NCBI RefSeq assembly: GCF_036250675.1
Contig: NZ_CP109592.1
Coordinates: forward strand, 8,804,001-8,868,000
Direction: 5' to 3'
Length of the DNA: 64,000 nucleotides
Origin: Streptomyces sp. NBC_01689
Lineage (GTDB): Bacteria; Actinomycetota; Actinomycetes; Streptomycetales; Streptomycetaceae
Shown here: positions 1-7,740 of the stretch, in pieces
How the letters are laid out: each line of letters begins with the position of its first letter
How positions within the stretch are numbered: position 1 is the stretch's first letter
Position numbers and translations under genes: made by a program
Notes under the pieces: generated by a model
What the model saw: the letters and a program-made list of their open reading frames with translations, nothing else
Database searches by the model: none
Told to the model about the DNA's origin: nothing

Positions 1-1
1 C

Positions 2-340
2 AACGCCTCCGTGGCCGGCTGCGACGCCTGCTCCGGCGGCAAGAAGGTCGGCAACCTCTACACCGGCGGCAAGCTGCGGATCAACGACGTCACCGTGAAG
101 AAGGACGGCATCTACACCGTCAAGGTGGCCTACGTCAGCGGCGACCCCCGCTCGGTGACCGTCCTGTCCAACAGCGGCAACGGCACCAGCCTGAAGTTCC
201 CGTCCACGGGTGACTGGGGCACGGCCGAGACCGTCAGCGTCCAGCTGGCGCTGAAGGCGGGCTCCAACAGCATCACCTTCGACAGCGGCAGCGGCTACGC
301 ACCCGACATCGACCGGATCGTCGTCCCGCAGTCCGTCTGA
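2..340 (+). CDS. C-terminal carbohydrate-binding module (CBM35-like) of a truncated secreted enzyme
   Basis: The reading frame is open at the left edge, so only the last 112 codons are visible; the true start lies outside the window. The visible protein is a beta-rich module with the pattern CDACSGGKKVG near the edge and SITFDSGSGYAPDIDRI near the end, which is how CBM35/CBM6-type modules of actinobacterial secreted glycoside hydrolases finish. Such modules hold the enzyme on a polysaccharide. No catalytic part is visible, so the substrate cannot be named. A strong terminator hairpin follows the stop by a few bases, and the next gene is another secreted glycoside hydrolase. Confidence 0.75.
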   Translation, partial: NASVAGCDACSGGKKVGNLYTGGKLRINDVTVKKDGIYTVKVAYVSGDPRSVTVLSNSGNGTSLKFPSTGDWGTAETVSVQLALKAGSNSITFDSGSGYAPDIDRIVVPQSV

Positions 341-344
341 CCGA

Positions 345-389
345 CTTCCCGCGGGGCCCGGTGACCTGACCCCCGGGCCCCGCGGGAAG
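345..389 (+). terminator. Strong hairpin terminator after the CBM35 gene
   Basis: Perfect 17-bp inverted repeat: CTTCCCGCGGGGCCCGG (345-361) pairs with 373-389 around an 11-nt loop, starting 5 bp after the stop codon. There is no U tract, as is usual in Streptomyces. It separates the upstream enzyme from the GH95 gene. Confidence 0.85.
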
Positions 390-602
390 CAGCCCGCCGC
401 GGACGTCCCGCGGCCGTCGTGCCCGCACGGGCCCTTCTCCCGCGGGCTCTTCTCCCAATGGCCTTTCTCTCATGGGCCGTTCGCCACCGGCCATCTCCTG
501 GCCGGTCGCCCACCGGTCTCCCCTCACGAGTCGTCCGCTCGGGGCTCCCTGTCTCCTGAGCCGTTCCCGCACGAGCCGTCATCGGATTTGGAGTGCACCA
601 CC
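390..602 (+). other. Intergenic leader upstream of the GH95 gene
   Basis: No gene seen. It carries imperfect repeats of a CGGGCYCTTCTCC-like element (about 425-455) and a hairpin ACCGGCC (486-492) / GGCCGGT (500-506) that could be an attenuator or operator. No copy of the GGGAGAGCGCTC palindrome found elsewhere in the locus is present, so this gene is probably not under the same LacI repressor. Confidence 0.4.
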
Positions 603-3020
603 GTGGACATCCAGCACACCGAACCACGCGACAACACACCCAGTCGCAGGGGCTTCCTCGCCCTCGCCGCCGCTGCCGGCGCGGCGACCGCTCTCGGCGC
701 TCTGCCCGCCTTCACCGCCTCGGCGGCCCCCATGCGTCCCACCGAGTCACCCCTGCTGTCCCCGGCCGACGCCACGAGGAACCAGCTGTGGTGGCAGGCT
801 CCCGGCTCCGCCCACTCGATGATCGAGCAGGGGCTTCCCGTGGGCAACGGACGCCTCGGGGCCCTCGTGAGCAACGACCCGGCCGACGAACTCCTGATGA
901 TCACCGACGCCACCCTGTGGACCGGTCACCTCAACGACAAGCTGCAGAGCGACGGCCAGTTCCCCTACGGCCGCGACGACTTCGGCTCCCTCACCCTGCT
1001 GGCCAGGCTGGATGTCAGCATCCCGGACCACGACCTTGGCGCCGTCGACGACTACCGCCGCACCCTCGACCTGGCCCAGGGTGTGGTCACCACCTCGTAC
1101 GACGTCTCGGGCGTGACCTACCGGCGGCAGATCTTCGCCAGCCGACCCGACGACGCCATCGTCCTGCATTTCAGCCAGCAGGGCGGCGGTTCCTACACCG
1201 GCACCGTCGCGCTCGCCGGCACCCACGGCGAGTCCACCACCGCCAACAGCGCGGGGCGCTACGCGTCGTTCGGCGCCTCCCTCGCCAACGGCCTGAAGTA
1301 CGGCGCCGCCGTCACCGCGTACAGCGGCACGGGCAGGATCCGGGTCGACGGCACGTCGATCGCCTTCCGGGACTGCGAGGACCTGACGGTCGTGGTCAGC
1401 GGCGGCACGAACTACGCGCCCGACCCCGCGGCGAAGTTCCGCGACCCGTCCCTGGCCCCGGAACGGCTCGCCAGGACCAAGGTCCTGAACGCGGCGGCCC
1501 ACTCGGCGGCCACCCTGCTGCACACCCATGTCGCGGACTTCCGGGCCGTGTTCGGACAGCTCTCCATCGACCTGGGCACGTCCTCCGCGGCACAGCGTGA
1601 ACTGGACACCTGGCAGCGGGTCCAGGCACGCCACCGGGACGACCTCCCGGACCCGGAACTGGAGACCTCCTACCTGCAGTTCGGCCGCTACCTGATGATC
1701 TCCGGCTCCCGGGGCGGTCTCCCGATGGGTCTGCAGGGCCCGTGGCTGGACGGCAACGACCCGGACTGGATGGCGGACTACCACACCGACATCAACATCC
1801 AGATGAACTACTGGATGGCCGACCGGGCGGGTCTGCCCGACTGCTTCGACGCCCTCACGGACTACTGCCTCGCGCAGCTGTCCTCGTGGACGGACGTCAC
1901 CCGGCGGCTGTTCAACGACCCGTCCAACCGCTACCGCAACTCCAGCGGGAAGATCGCGGGCTGGACCGTGGCGATCTCCACCAACCCCTACGGAGGGGGC
2001 GGCTGGTGGTGGCATCCGGCGGGCAACGCCTGGATCTGCCAGAGCCTGTTCGAGCACTACGAGTATAATCAGGACCGTACCTACCTGAAGAAGATCTACC
2101 CGCTCCTCAAGGGCGCGGTGGAGTTCTGGGAGGCCCGTCTCGTCACCACCACGGTCACCGACGCGTCGGGCGCCTCGCGTGAGGTGCTGGTCGCCGACAG
2201 CGACTGGTCGCCCGAACAGGGTCCGCTCGACGCCAAGGGCATCACGTACGCCCAGGAGCTCGTGTGGAACCTCTTCGGCAACTTCCGCACCGCGACCGAG
2301 GTACTCGGGAGGGACGCCGCGTACAGCACGACCGTCGACGGCCTCCGCAAGCGTCTGTACCTTCCCGTGGTCAGTCCCAAGACCGGCTGGCTGGAGGAGT
2401 GGATGTCGCCCGACAACCTCGGCGAGACCACGCACCGCCACCTCTCGCCGCTCATCGGGCTCTTCCCCGGTGACCGGATCCGTCCGGACGACTCCACGCC
2501 GAAGGACATCGTCGACGGAGCGACCGCTCTCCTCACCGCCCGCGGCATGAACAGCTTCGGGTGGGCGAACGCCTGGCGCAGCCTGTGCTGGGCGCGCCTC
2601 AAGAACGCGGAGAAGGCCTACCAGCTCGTGGTCAACAACCTCAAGCCGTCGTCCGGCGGCAGCAACGGCAGCGCGATGAACCTCTTCGACATCTACGAGG
2701 TCGAACAGGGCCGCGGCATCTTCCAGATCGACGCGAACTTCGGCACCCCGGCCGCGATCGTGGAGATGCTGCTCTACTCGCGCCCCGGCCATGTCGAGCT
2801 GCTGCCCGCGCTGCCGGCCGCCTGGGCCGCGTCCGGCTCGGTTTCCGGCGTGGGTGTCCGCGGCGGCTTCGTCGCCGACCTCGGCTGGAAGAGCGGCAAG
2901 GTCACCCGGCTGACGCTGAGGAGCGTCGGCGGCCGCGCTACCACGGTCGTCGCGGGAAGTACCGCACGGAAGATCACGCTCGCGCCCGGTGAGTCCGTCA
3001 CGCTGCGGAACCTCGGATGA
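603..3020 (+). CDS. Secreted GH95-family glycoside hydrolase (alpha-L-fucosidase type)
   Basis: An 805-residue protein. GTG at 603 is chosen because GGAG (590-593) sits 9 nt upstream; a TTG at 588 would place the ribosome site inside the gene. The N-terminus has a twin-arginine signal (SRRGFLALAAAAG, ending around TASAAP). The mature part has the GH95 order: an N-terminal beta-sandwich beginning LWWQAPGSAH...GLPVGNGRLGALV, an (alpha/alpha)6 barrel and a C-terminal beta domain. Diagnostic motifs are DINIQMNYWM (about 396-405), the likely general acid E538 in DWSPEQG and D710 in FQIDANFG. GH95 enzymes cleave alpha-1,2-L-fucosides, or alpha-L-galactosides in some members, so the exact sugar is inferred. 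Its stop overlaps the start of the esterase gene by 4 bp. Confidence 0.9.
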   Translation: MDIQHTEPRDNTPSRRGFLALAAAAGAATALGALPAFTASAAPMRPTESPLLSPADATRNQLWWQAPGSAHSMIEQGLPVGNGRLGALVSNDPADELLMITDATLWTGHLNDKLQSDGQFPYGRDDFGSLTLLARLDVSIPDHDLGAVDDYRRTLDLAQGVVTTSYDVSGVTYRRQIFASRPDDAIVLHFSQQGGGSYTGTVALAGTHGESTTANSAGRYASFGASLANGLKYGAAVTAYSGTGRIRVDGTSIAFRDCEDLTVVVSGGTNYAPDPAAKFRDPSLAPERLARTKVLNAAAHSAATLLHTHVADFRAVFGQLSIDLGTSSAAQRELDTWQRVQARHRDDLPDPELETSYLQFGRYLMISGSRGGLPMGLQGPWLDGNDPDWMADYHTDINIQMNYWMADRAGLPDCFDALTDYCLAQLSSWTDVTRRLFNDPSNRYRNSSGKIAGWTVAISTNPYGGGGWWWHPAGNAWICQSLFEHYEYNQDRTYLKKIYPLLKGAVEFWEARLVTTTVTDASGASREVLVADSDWSPEQGPLDAKGITYAQELVWNLFGNFRTATEVLGRDAAYSTTVDGLRKRLYLPVVSPKTGWLEEWMSPDNLGETTHRHLSPLIGLFPGDRIRPDDSTPKDIVDGATALLTARGMNSFGWANAWRSLCWARLKNAEKAYQLVVNNLKPSSGGSNGSAMNLFDIYEVEQGRGIFQIDANFGTPAAIVEMLLYSRPGHVELLPALPAAWAASGSVSGVGVRGGFVADLGWKSGKVTRLTLRSVGGRATTVVAGSTARKITLAPGESVTLRNLG

Positions 3021-4288
3021 GCGCGGCGTCGTACCGCCGCCGCACGGTGGGCCTCTTCTCGGCCCTGGTCCTCGCGCTGTGCGGACCGCTGACCGCGTCC
3101 TCGACGGCGCAGGCGGAACAGGTGGCCGCACCGCGGACACACGTACCGGCGGCGGTGGCTCATCCGGCCGCCGCCCGGGGCAGACACTCCGTGATCACCT
3201 GGGGTGCGAGCGCCGACCGCCAGGGTGCCGGGCCGGCCGACCGCAGCTACCGCCTGATCGTGCGCACCAGCGTCGGCGGCACCGGTATGCGGATCCGGCT
3301 GTCCAACGCCTTCGGGGAGCACCCCGTGACCTTCGCCAGTGCCTACGCGGGCCTGCGCGAGCGGGGCGCGGAACTGGTCCACGGCTCCAACCGGCGGCTC
3401 ACCTTCGACGGCGGATCGCCGTCCGTGACCGTCCCGGCCGGGCAGGTGGTGCTGAGCGATCCGCTGCCCGGAAAGCTGGCCGCCAGGAGCGACCTGGTGA
3501 TCAGCCTCTACGTGACGGGCGCCCAGGGGCCGACGACCGGGCACGGCATGGCCCTGCAGACCAACTACGCGACCGCGGGCGACCACGCCGCCGAGGAGGG
3601 CGCGGCCAACTGGACCGATCCGATGGGCTCCTGGTACTGGCTGGACGCCGTGGACGTGGAGACGCCCGCGTCGGTCGGCTCGGTGGTGACCCTCGGCGAC
3701 TCCATCACCGACGGGTGGGCATCGACCACGGACGGCAACCGCCGCTGGCCCGACTACCTCTCCCAGCGGCTCCAGGCGGCGTCCGGCATCCCGGTGAAGG
3801 GGGTCGCGAACGAAGGGATCTCGGGCAACAAGGTGCTCGCGGACGGCGCCGGACAGTCCGCGCTGAACCGGCTGGACCGCGACGTCCTCTCCCAGCCCGG
3901 TGTACGGACGGTGTTCCTGTTCGAGGGGATCAACGACATCAAGGCGCACACCGGCGTCACCGTGGACGACATGATCGCCGGCTACCGGCAGATCATCGAC
4001 CGGGCGCACGCGGCGGGCAAGTGTGTCGTCGGAGCCACCGTCATGCCGTTCAAGGACTGGTCCGAGTACGACGCCGCCGCCGAGAAGGTCCGGCAGGGCG
4101 TCAACGAGTGGATCAGGACCAGTGGCGCGCTCGACGGCGTGACGGACTTCGACCGGATCACCCGCAGTCCCTTCGACCCCGAGCGCATCCTGCCCTTCTT
4201 CGACGGCGGCGATCACCTGCACCCCAACGACAAGGGGATGCAGGCGATGGCCGACGCCGTCGACCTCGGGAGCCTGACCTCCTGCTGA
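3017..4288 (+). CDS. Secreted SGNH/GDSL-family hydrolase (esterase or polysaccharide deacetylase-like)
   Basis: A 423-residue protein that starts in an ATGA overlap with the GH95 gene, so the two are translationally coupled. There is an N-terminal export signal (RRRTVGLFSALVLALCGPLTAS...AQAEQ), then a beta-rich region (about 55-210), then an SGNH domain. Catalytic blocks are visible: nucleophile S229 in TLGDSITDG, a block II glycine in NEGISGNK, N306 in EGINDI, and D399/H402 in GGDHLHPND. Enzymes of this family remove acyl groups or ester-linked decorations. Its coupling to a fucosidase-type enzyme suggests a role in stripping acetyl groups from the same heteropolysaccharide, which is an inference from position. 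Confidence 0.88.
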   Translation: MSAASYRRRTVGLFSALVLALCGPLTASSTAQAEQVAAPRTHVPAAVAHPAAARGRHSVITWGASADRQGAGPADRSYRLIVRTSVGGTGMRIRLSNAFGEHPVTFASAYAGLRERGAELVHGSNRRLTFDGGSPSVTVPAGQVVLSDPLPGKLAARSDLVISLYVTGAQGPTTGHGMALQTNYATAGDHAAEEGAANWTDPMGSWYWLDAVDVETPASVGSVVTLGDSITDGWASTTDGNRRWPDYLSQRLQAASGIPVKGVANEGISGNKVLADGAGQSALNRLDRDVLSQPGVRTVFLFEGINDIKAHTGVTVDDMIAGYRQIIDRAHAAGKCVVGATVMPFKDWSEYDAAAEKVRQGVNEWIRTSGALDGVTDFDRITRSPFDPERILPFFDGGDHLHPNDKGMQAMADAVDLGSLTSC

Positions 4289-4307
4289 GGCGGGCCCCGG
4301 GGCACGG

Positions 4308-6116
4308 TTAGGGGTAGGACACCACCGTGGACGGCACGGTGGAGGTTCCCGAGGTGGGGGTCCCGGTGTCGTTGACGACCCGCTCGTACTGCCCGTTGCC
4401 GCCCAGCGAGACGACCAGGAGGTTGTGGAACTTCACCCCCGGTTTGTTCGGCGCCGCGAAACCGTGGTGCTGGACGATCGTCGGATCGACGTTGTAGTAG
4501 CAGTAGCTGCCCAGGCCCCATCCCTCGTGCGTGGTCACGGAGTCGGCGACCTTGTAGGCCGCGTACCCCTTGACCGAGCCGTTCTGGATGGCGGCCTGGT
4601 TCGGCGCGTCGTAGGCCTTCTCGTTCTGGAAGAAGATGGTGCGTCCGCGCTCGCCGTACCACTGGACGTCGTACTTGTTGAAGTGCTCGACGAAGAGGCC
4701 GGTGGCGAGGACGTCGGCTCCGTTGACGCGGATGCCGTAGTCGGCCCGGTTGGTCTCCCAGCCGACGCCGGTGCCGTGGTCGGCGCGCCAGACCCAGGTG
4801 TGATCGATGATCGTGTGACGGCTGTTGACGACCATGCTCGTGGTCGCCTTGCCCGCGCCCGCGCCGCCGATGCGGACGAACACGTCCTGCACGGTGGTCG
4901 GGTTCGCGGAGTGGTCCGCCGAGGCTCCGGCCGGTCCGACCTCCAGGAGCGTGGACGAGTTGACGGGCCCGGCGTCGATCAGGAAGCCGGCCAGCCGCAC
5001 GCCGTCGACGTCCGCCGTCCTGAGCGCGGTGACGCCGTTGTCCGGGATGAGGGTGGCGTAGCCGAGGCCCAGGACCACGGTGCCCGCCCGGTTGACCTGG
5101 ATCGGCTGGTCGAGGTGGTAGATGCCCGGCGTCAGCAGCAGATGGAGGCCCTGGGTGAGCGCGGCGTTCAGGGTGGCGGCGGTGACGCCGGGTTTGGCCA
5201 CGTAGAACTGGCTGAGCGGCAGTGAGGTGCCGCGCGGGGTGCCGCTGCCCCAGGTGGTGCCGCGCGCGTTGGTGCGCTTCTCCGGCAGGAAGACGCGGTA
5301 CTCGCTGCCGTTCAGGTAGAGGAACGGCTTCTCCCGGGAGACCGGTGTGGTGTCGAGCGTGGTGTAGGGCGGGTTCGGGAAGGACTGCGCGGGGGCGCCC
5401 TGCACGCCCGAGAACACCATGTTCCAGACGGCGTTGGCCCAGCCGCCCACCGAGCTGTCGCGGGTGTACCACTGCTGCTGCGAGTACGGTCCGACCGAGC
5501 CGTCGATGCGGCTGTCGGCGATGTAACCGCCGCTGGCCCAGCCGTAGCCGCTGGGTGCCAGATTGAGGCCGCCCTTGACGTGCATCCGACGGAACGGCGC
5601 GGCCTGCGCGACGGCCCACCGGTTGGTGCCGCTGACCGGGCTGAGGGCGAGGTTCTCCGCCGAACGCCAGAAGTTCTGGGTCGCGTTGCCGTTGAACCAG
5701 CCCGCGTCGACGGTCACGTCGCCGTTGATGGTGGTGTCGTCCGGGGACAGCCCGAGACCCGCGATCGAGGTGTAGAAGCCGAGTTGGGCGTTGAGCCCGT
5801 TGTAGGTGCCCGGCTTGAACAGCAGCGCGTAGCGTCCGGTGCCGAACTGGGCCGACTCCTGCTGCCGGAACACCTGGTCCAGCCTGGACTGGATGCCGGA
5901 GGTGGCAGGATCGAAGACGATCACGTTCGGGCCGAGGTCACCGCCGCCCGGCAGTGCCTGTGGGGCCTTCCCGGGTGCGGTGGGTGCGGCGGACGCCGGC
6001 GTGGACAGCCCGAGCAGCCCGGGGGCTGCCGCTGCCGCGGCCATCGCACCGAGTACGGAACGGCGCGCGACCGGCGACCGGTCCGGGCCGTGGGCCTCTG
6101 TGGGGGTTGAAGGCAT
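4308..6116 (-). CDS. Secreted right-handed beta-helix protein (pectate-lyase-3/GH55-like fold)
   Basis: A 602-residue protein with a twin-arginine signal (ARRSVLGAMAAAAAAPGLLGL, cleavage near ASAAP). The rest is Gly/Asn-rich with repeating short beta strands (for example GRYALLFKPGTY, VVLGLGYATLIPDNG, MVVNSRHTIIDHTWVWRADHG), typical of two stacked parallel beta-helix segments as in GH55/GH28-related and Pectate_lyase_3 proteins. I recall close actinobacterial relatives being labelled adenylyl cyclase in databases; nothing here resembles a cyclase and I would not carry that name over. The substrate is unknown. It is transcribed divergently from the DUF1996 gene and has its own promoter and LacI-type operator (6161-6211). 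Confidence 0.75.
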   Translation of the reverse strand: MPSTPTEAHGPDRSPVARRSVLGAMAAAAAAPGLLGLSTPASAAPTAPGKAPQALPGGGDLGPNVIVFDPATSGIQSRLDQVFRQQESAQFGTGRYALLFKPGTYNGLNAQLGFYTSIAGLGLSPDDTTINGDVTVDAGWFNGNATQNFWRSAENLALSPVSGTNRWAVAQAAPFRRMHVKGGLNLAPSGYGWASGGYIADSRIDGSVGPYSQQQWYTRDSSVGGWANAVWNMVFSGVQGAPAQSFPNPPYTTLDTTPVSREKPFLYLNGSEYRVFLPEKRTNARGTTWGSGTPRGTSLPLSQFYVAKPGVTAATLNAALTQGLHLLLTPGIYHLDQPIQVNRAGTVVLGLGYATLIPDNGVTALRTADVDGVRLAGFLIDAGPVNSSTLLEVGPAGASADHSANPTTVQDVFVRIGGAGAGKATTSMVVNSRHTIIDHTWVWRADHGTGVGWETNRADYGIRVNGADVLATGLFVEHFNKYDVQWYGERGRTIFFQNEKAYDAPNQAAIQNGSVKGYAAYKVADSVTTHEGWGLGSYCYYNVDPTIVQHHGFAAPNKPGVKFHNLLVVSLGGNGQYERVVNDTGTPTSGTSTVPSTVVSYP

Positions 6117-6160
6117 GGGGGCGACTCTCCTGGTTCAGGAAGTGAACGGTGGGAGGTACG

Positions 6161-6172
6161 GGGAGCGCTCTC
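6161..6172 (-). promoter_or_regulatory. LacI-type operator for the beta-helix gene
   Basis: GGGAGCGCTCTC has one mismatch from the dyad GAGAGC-GCTCTC and shares its core with the perfect palindrome at 6413-6428. It lies 45 bp upstream of the beta-helix start codon and just downstream of the predicted transcription start, a position that would block elongation or promoter clearance. Confidence 0.65.
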
Positions 6173-6182
6173 TTGCCGATGC

Positions 6183-6211
6183 ATGCTTCATCCAGGTGAA
6201 CGACGCGTCAA
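6183..6211 (-). promoter_or_regulatory. Predicted promoter of the beta-helix gene
   Basis: On the minus strand there is TTGACG (-35, 6206-6211), a 17-bp spacer and AAGCAT (-10, 6183-6188). The predicted start near 6176 falls just before the operator at 6161-6172. Confidence 0.5.
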
Positions 6212-6375
6212 GAGTTGTGACCGCAGTCCCGGGTGTTGTTGCTCAGTGAACGGTCAACTTGCCTTGTTTATAGGCCGGTTCTCGGCCATATGAGACGTCT
6301 TCGGTGCCCGCCCCGCGTCGTGGTTGCGTTCAAGAGGTGCGCGAAGGACCCGGAGTGATCCTCCGTCCGTTTCCC

Positions 6376-6405
6376 TTGACACTCCTGTGCCACCGCCACA
6401 ACACT
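6376..6405 (+). promoter_or_regulatory. Predicted promoter of the DUF1996 gene
   Basis: A perfect -35 TTGACA (6376-6381) is followed after 18 bp by a weak -10 AACACT (6400-6405). The predicted start (about 6412) abuts the palindrome at 6413-6428, mirroring the arrangement at the divergent beta-helix promoter. Confidence 0.5.
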
Positions 6406-6412
6406 CCTGGCT

Positions 6413-6428
6413 GGGAGAGCGCTCTCCC
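6413..6428 (+). promoter_or_regulatory. Perfect 16-bp LacI-type operator upstream of the DUF1996 gene
   Basis: GGGAGAGCGCTCTCCC is a perfect palindrome with the central CG that LacI/GalR proteins usually recognise. It lies in the divergent region between the beta-helix and DUF1996 genes. Related sites occur at 6161-6172 and 9502-9519. The likely ligand is the LacI-family protein encoded at 9551-10591. Confidence 0.75.
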
Positions 6429-6547
6429 GTTCATCCCGGCACATGTGATGGTCCGTCACGCGGGCGACCGCGGCAGCACCGTGCACCCCACGCCGCTCCC
6501 GGCCGCCCGGCCCCCACCGCCCCCACCGATGTGGCAGGAGGGTCTCC

Positions 6548-7642
6548 ATGGCACGGAGATCGAAGATCGTCTCAGGAATCCTGATGTCCAGCGCGCTGGT
6601 TCTGACCTCGCTCGGCCTGGCCGGAGTGGCGATGAGCGCCGGCCCGGCGGCCCGCCCCGCGTCCTCCGTGGCCGCGTCGACGACCGTGCACACGGGTCAC
6701 GCGATGCCGGCCTCGACGCTCGCCTCGCCCGAGGACCCGGACGGCGACGGTTACATCCCGGCGAACCCGCCGGTGACCGGGGTCGTCCCCTCCAAGGCGG
6801 AGCCGACGCACCGCTATTTCCACGAGTTCCAGGCGAACTGCTCGGTGTCCCACACCCGGCCCGACGACCCGATCGTCTATCCGGGGCAGCCCGGCAAGTC
6901 GCACGACCACACCTTCATGGGGAACACCACCACGAACGCGGCCAGCACCACCGCCTCGCTCGACGCGGGTGGCACCACCTGCAGGGCGCCCGGCGACAGG
7001 TCGGCCTACTGGATGCCGACCCTGCTCAAGGGCAACACGCCCGTGCTGCCGGTGGGTCCCCAGGTGATCTACTACAAGGCCGGTGTCACCGACTACACCA
7101 GTGTGCGTCCCTTCCCGAAGGGGCTGCGTTTCGTCGTCGGCAATCCCATGCAGTCGGCGGCCGACTTCCGCAACCACCGCGGGTTCGTGGAGGGCTGGGA
7201 GTGCGGTGACAGCTTCTTCAACATCGACTTCCCGCAGCAGTGCCCGAACAGGGCCGACGTCCAGCTCAACATCCGCTTCCAGGCGCCCAGTTGCTGGGAC
7301 GGCAAGTACCTGGACACGCCCAACCACCAGAGCCACATGGCGTATCCGGTGGTGAACCCCGGGACCAACAACAACATCTGCCCGGACGACCACCCGGTCG
7401 CCCTGCCGATGATCGAGTTCAAGATGGCCTTCCCGGTGAACGGGGACATGTCGCAGGTGAGGCTCGCGAGCGGTGCGGGCTACTCGTTCCACTACGACTT
7501 CTTCAACGCGTGGGACGCGCCGACGCTCAAGGCGCTCGTCGACCACTGCGTCGTCGGCGGACTGCAGTGCGACGCCCGCGGCTACGACCAGACCCATCCG
7601 GAAGCCGGCGCGGCTCTGGACGCCAACTACCGGCTGCCCTGA
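6548..7642 (+). CDS. Secreted DUF1996-domain protein
   Basis: A 364-residue protein starting at ATG 6548 behind GGAGGG (6537-6542). A hydrophobic signal segment (about 10-35) is followed by a linker and a domain with the DUF1996 landmarks: FHEFQANCSVSHTRPDDPIVYPGQPGKSHDHTF-type N-terminal block, YWMP, DFRNHRGFVEGWECGD and a His-rich NHQSHMAYPV segment. Seven or more cysteines suggest disulfides. The biochemical role of DUF1996 is not known to me; in fungi and actinobacteria these are secreted proteins often found with carbohydrate-active enzymes. The conserved His residues hint at metal binding. It is followed 98 bp later by a secreted glycoside hydrolase gene and preceded by a LacI-type operator. 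Confidence 0.82.
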   Translation: MARRSKIVSGILMSSALVLTSLGLAGVAMSAGPAARPASSVAASTTVHTGHAMPASTLASPEDPDGDGYIPANPPVTGVVPSKAEPTHRYFHEFQANCSVSHTRPDDPIVYPGQPGKSHDHTFMGNTTTNAASTTASLDAGGTTCRAPGDRSAYWMPTLLKGNTPVLPVGPQVIYYKAGVTDYTSVRPFPKGLRFVVGNPMQSAADFRNHRGFVEGWECGDSFFNIDFPQQCPNRADVQLNIRFQAPSCWDGKYLDTPNHQSHMAYPVVNPGTNNNICPDDHPVALPMIEFKMAFPVNGDMSQVRLASGAGYSFHYDFFNAWDAPTLKALVDHCVVGGLQCDARGYDQTHPEAGAALDANYRLP

Positions 7643-7740
7643 ACGCCGACACCTCCGCCGGTCCGGACCCCACTCCGGGCCGGCGGGACCTCCCTCCTGG
7701 CCTCCCACCCCACCCGCACCCGCACACCGGACGGACACCC

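Noticed and set aside
747..3140. Long minus-strand open frame opposite the GH95 gene
   Set aside because: The translation is Arg/Val/Gly-rich with no domain; the GH95 frame on the plus strand has clear catalytic motifs. It is a GC-bias shadow, as are similar frames opposite 6548-9489 and 13452-16004.
4308..6116. Adenylyl cyclase label for the beta-helix protein
   Set aside because: No cyclase catalytic motif is present and the protein is exported and beta-helical; the name appears to be a propagated database error.
7240..7740. N-terminal extension of the CBM32 enzyme into the DUF1996 gene
   Set aside because: The extension is out of phase with DUF1996, has no protein character, and the export signal begins at ATG 7741.
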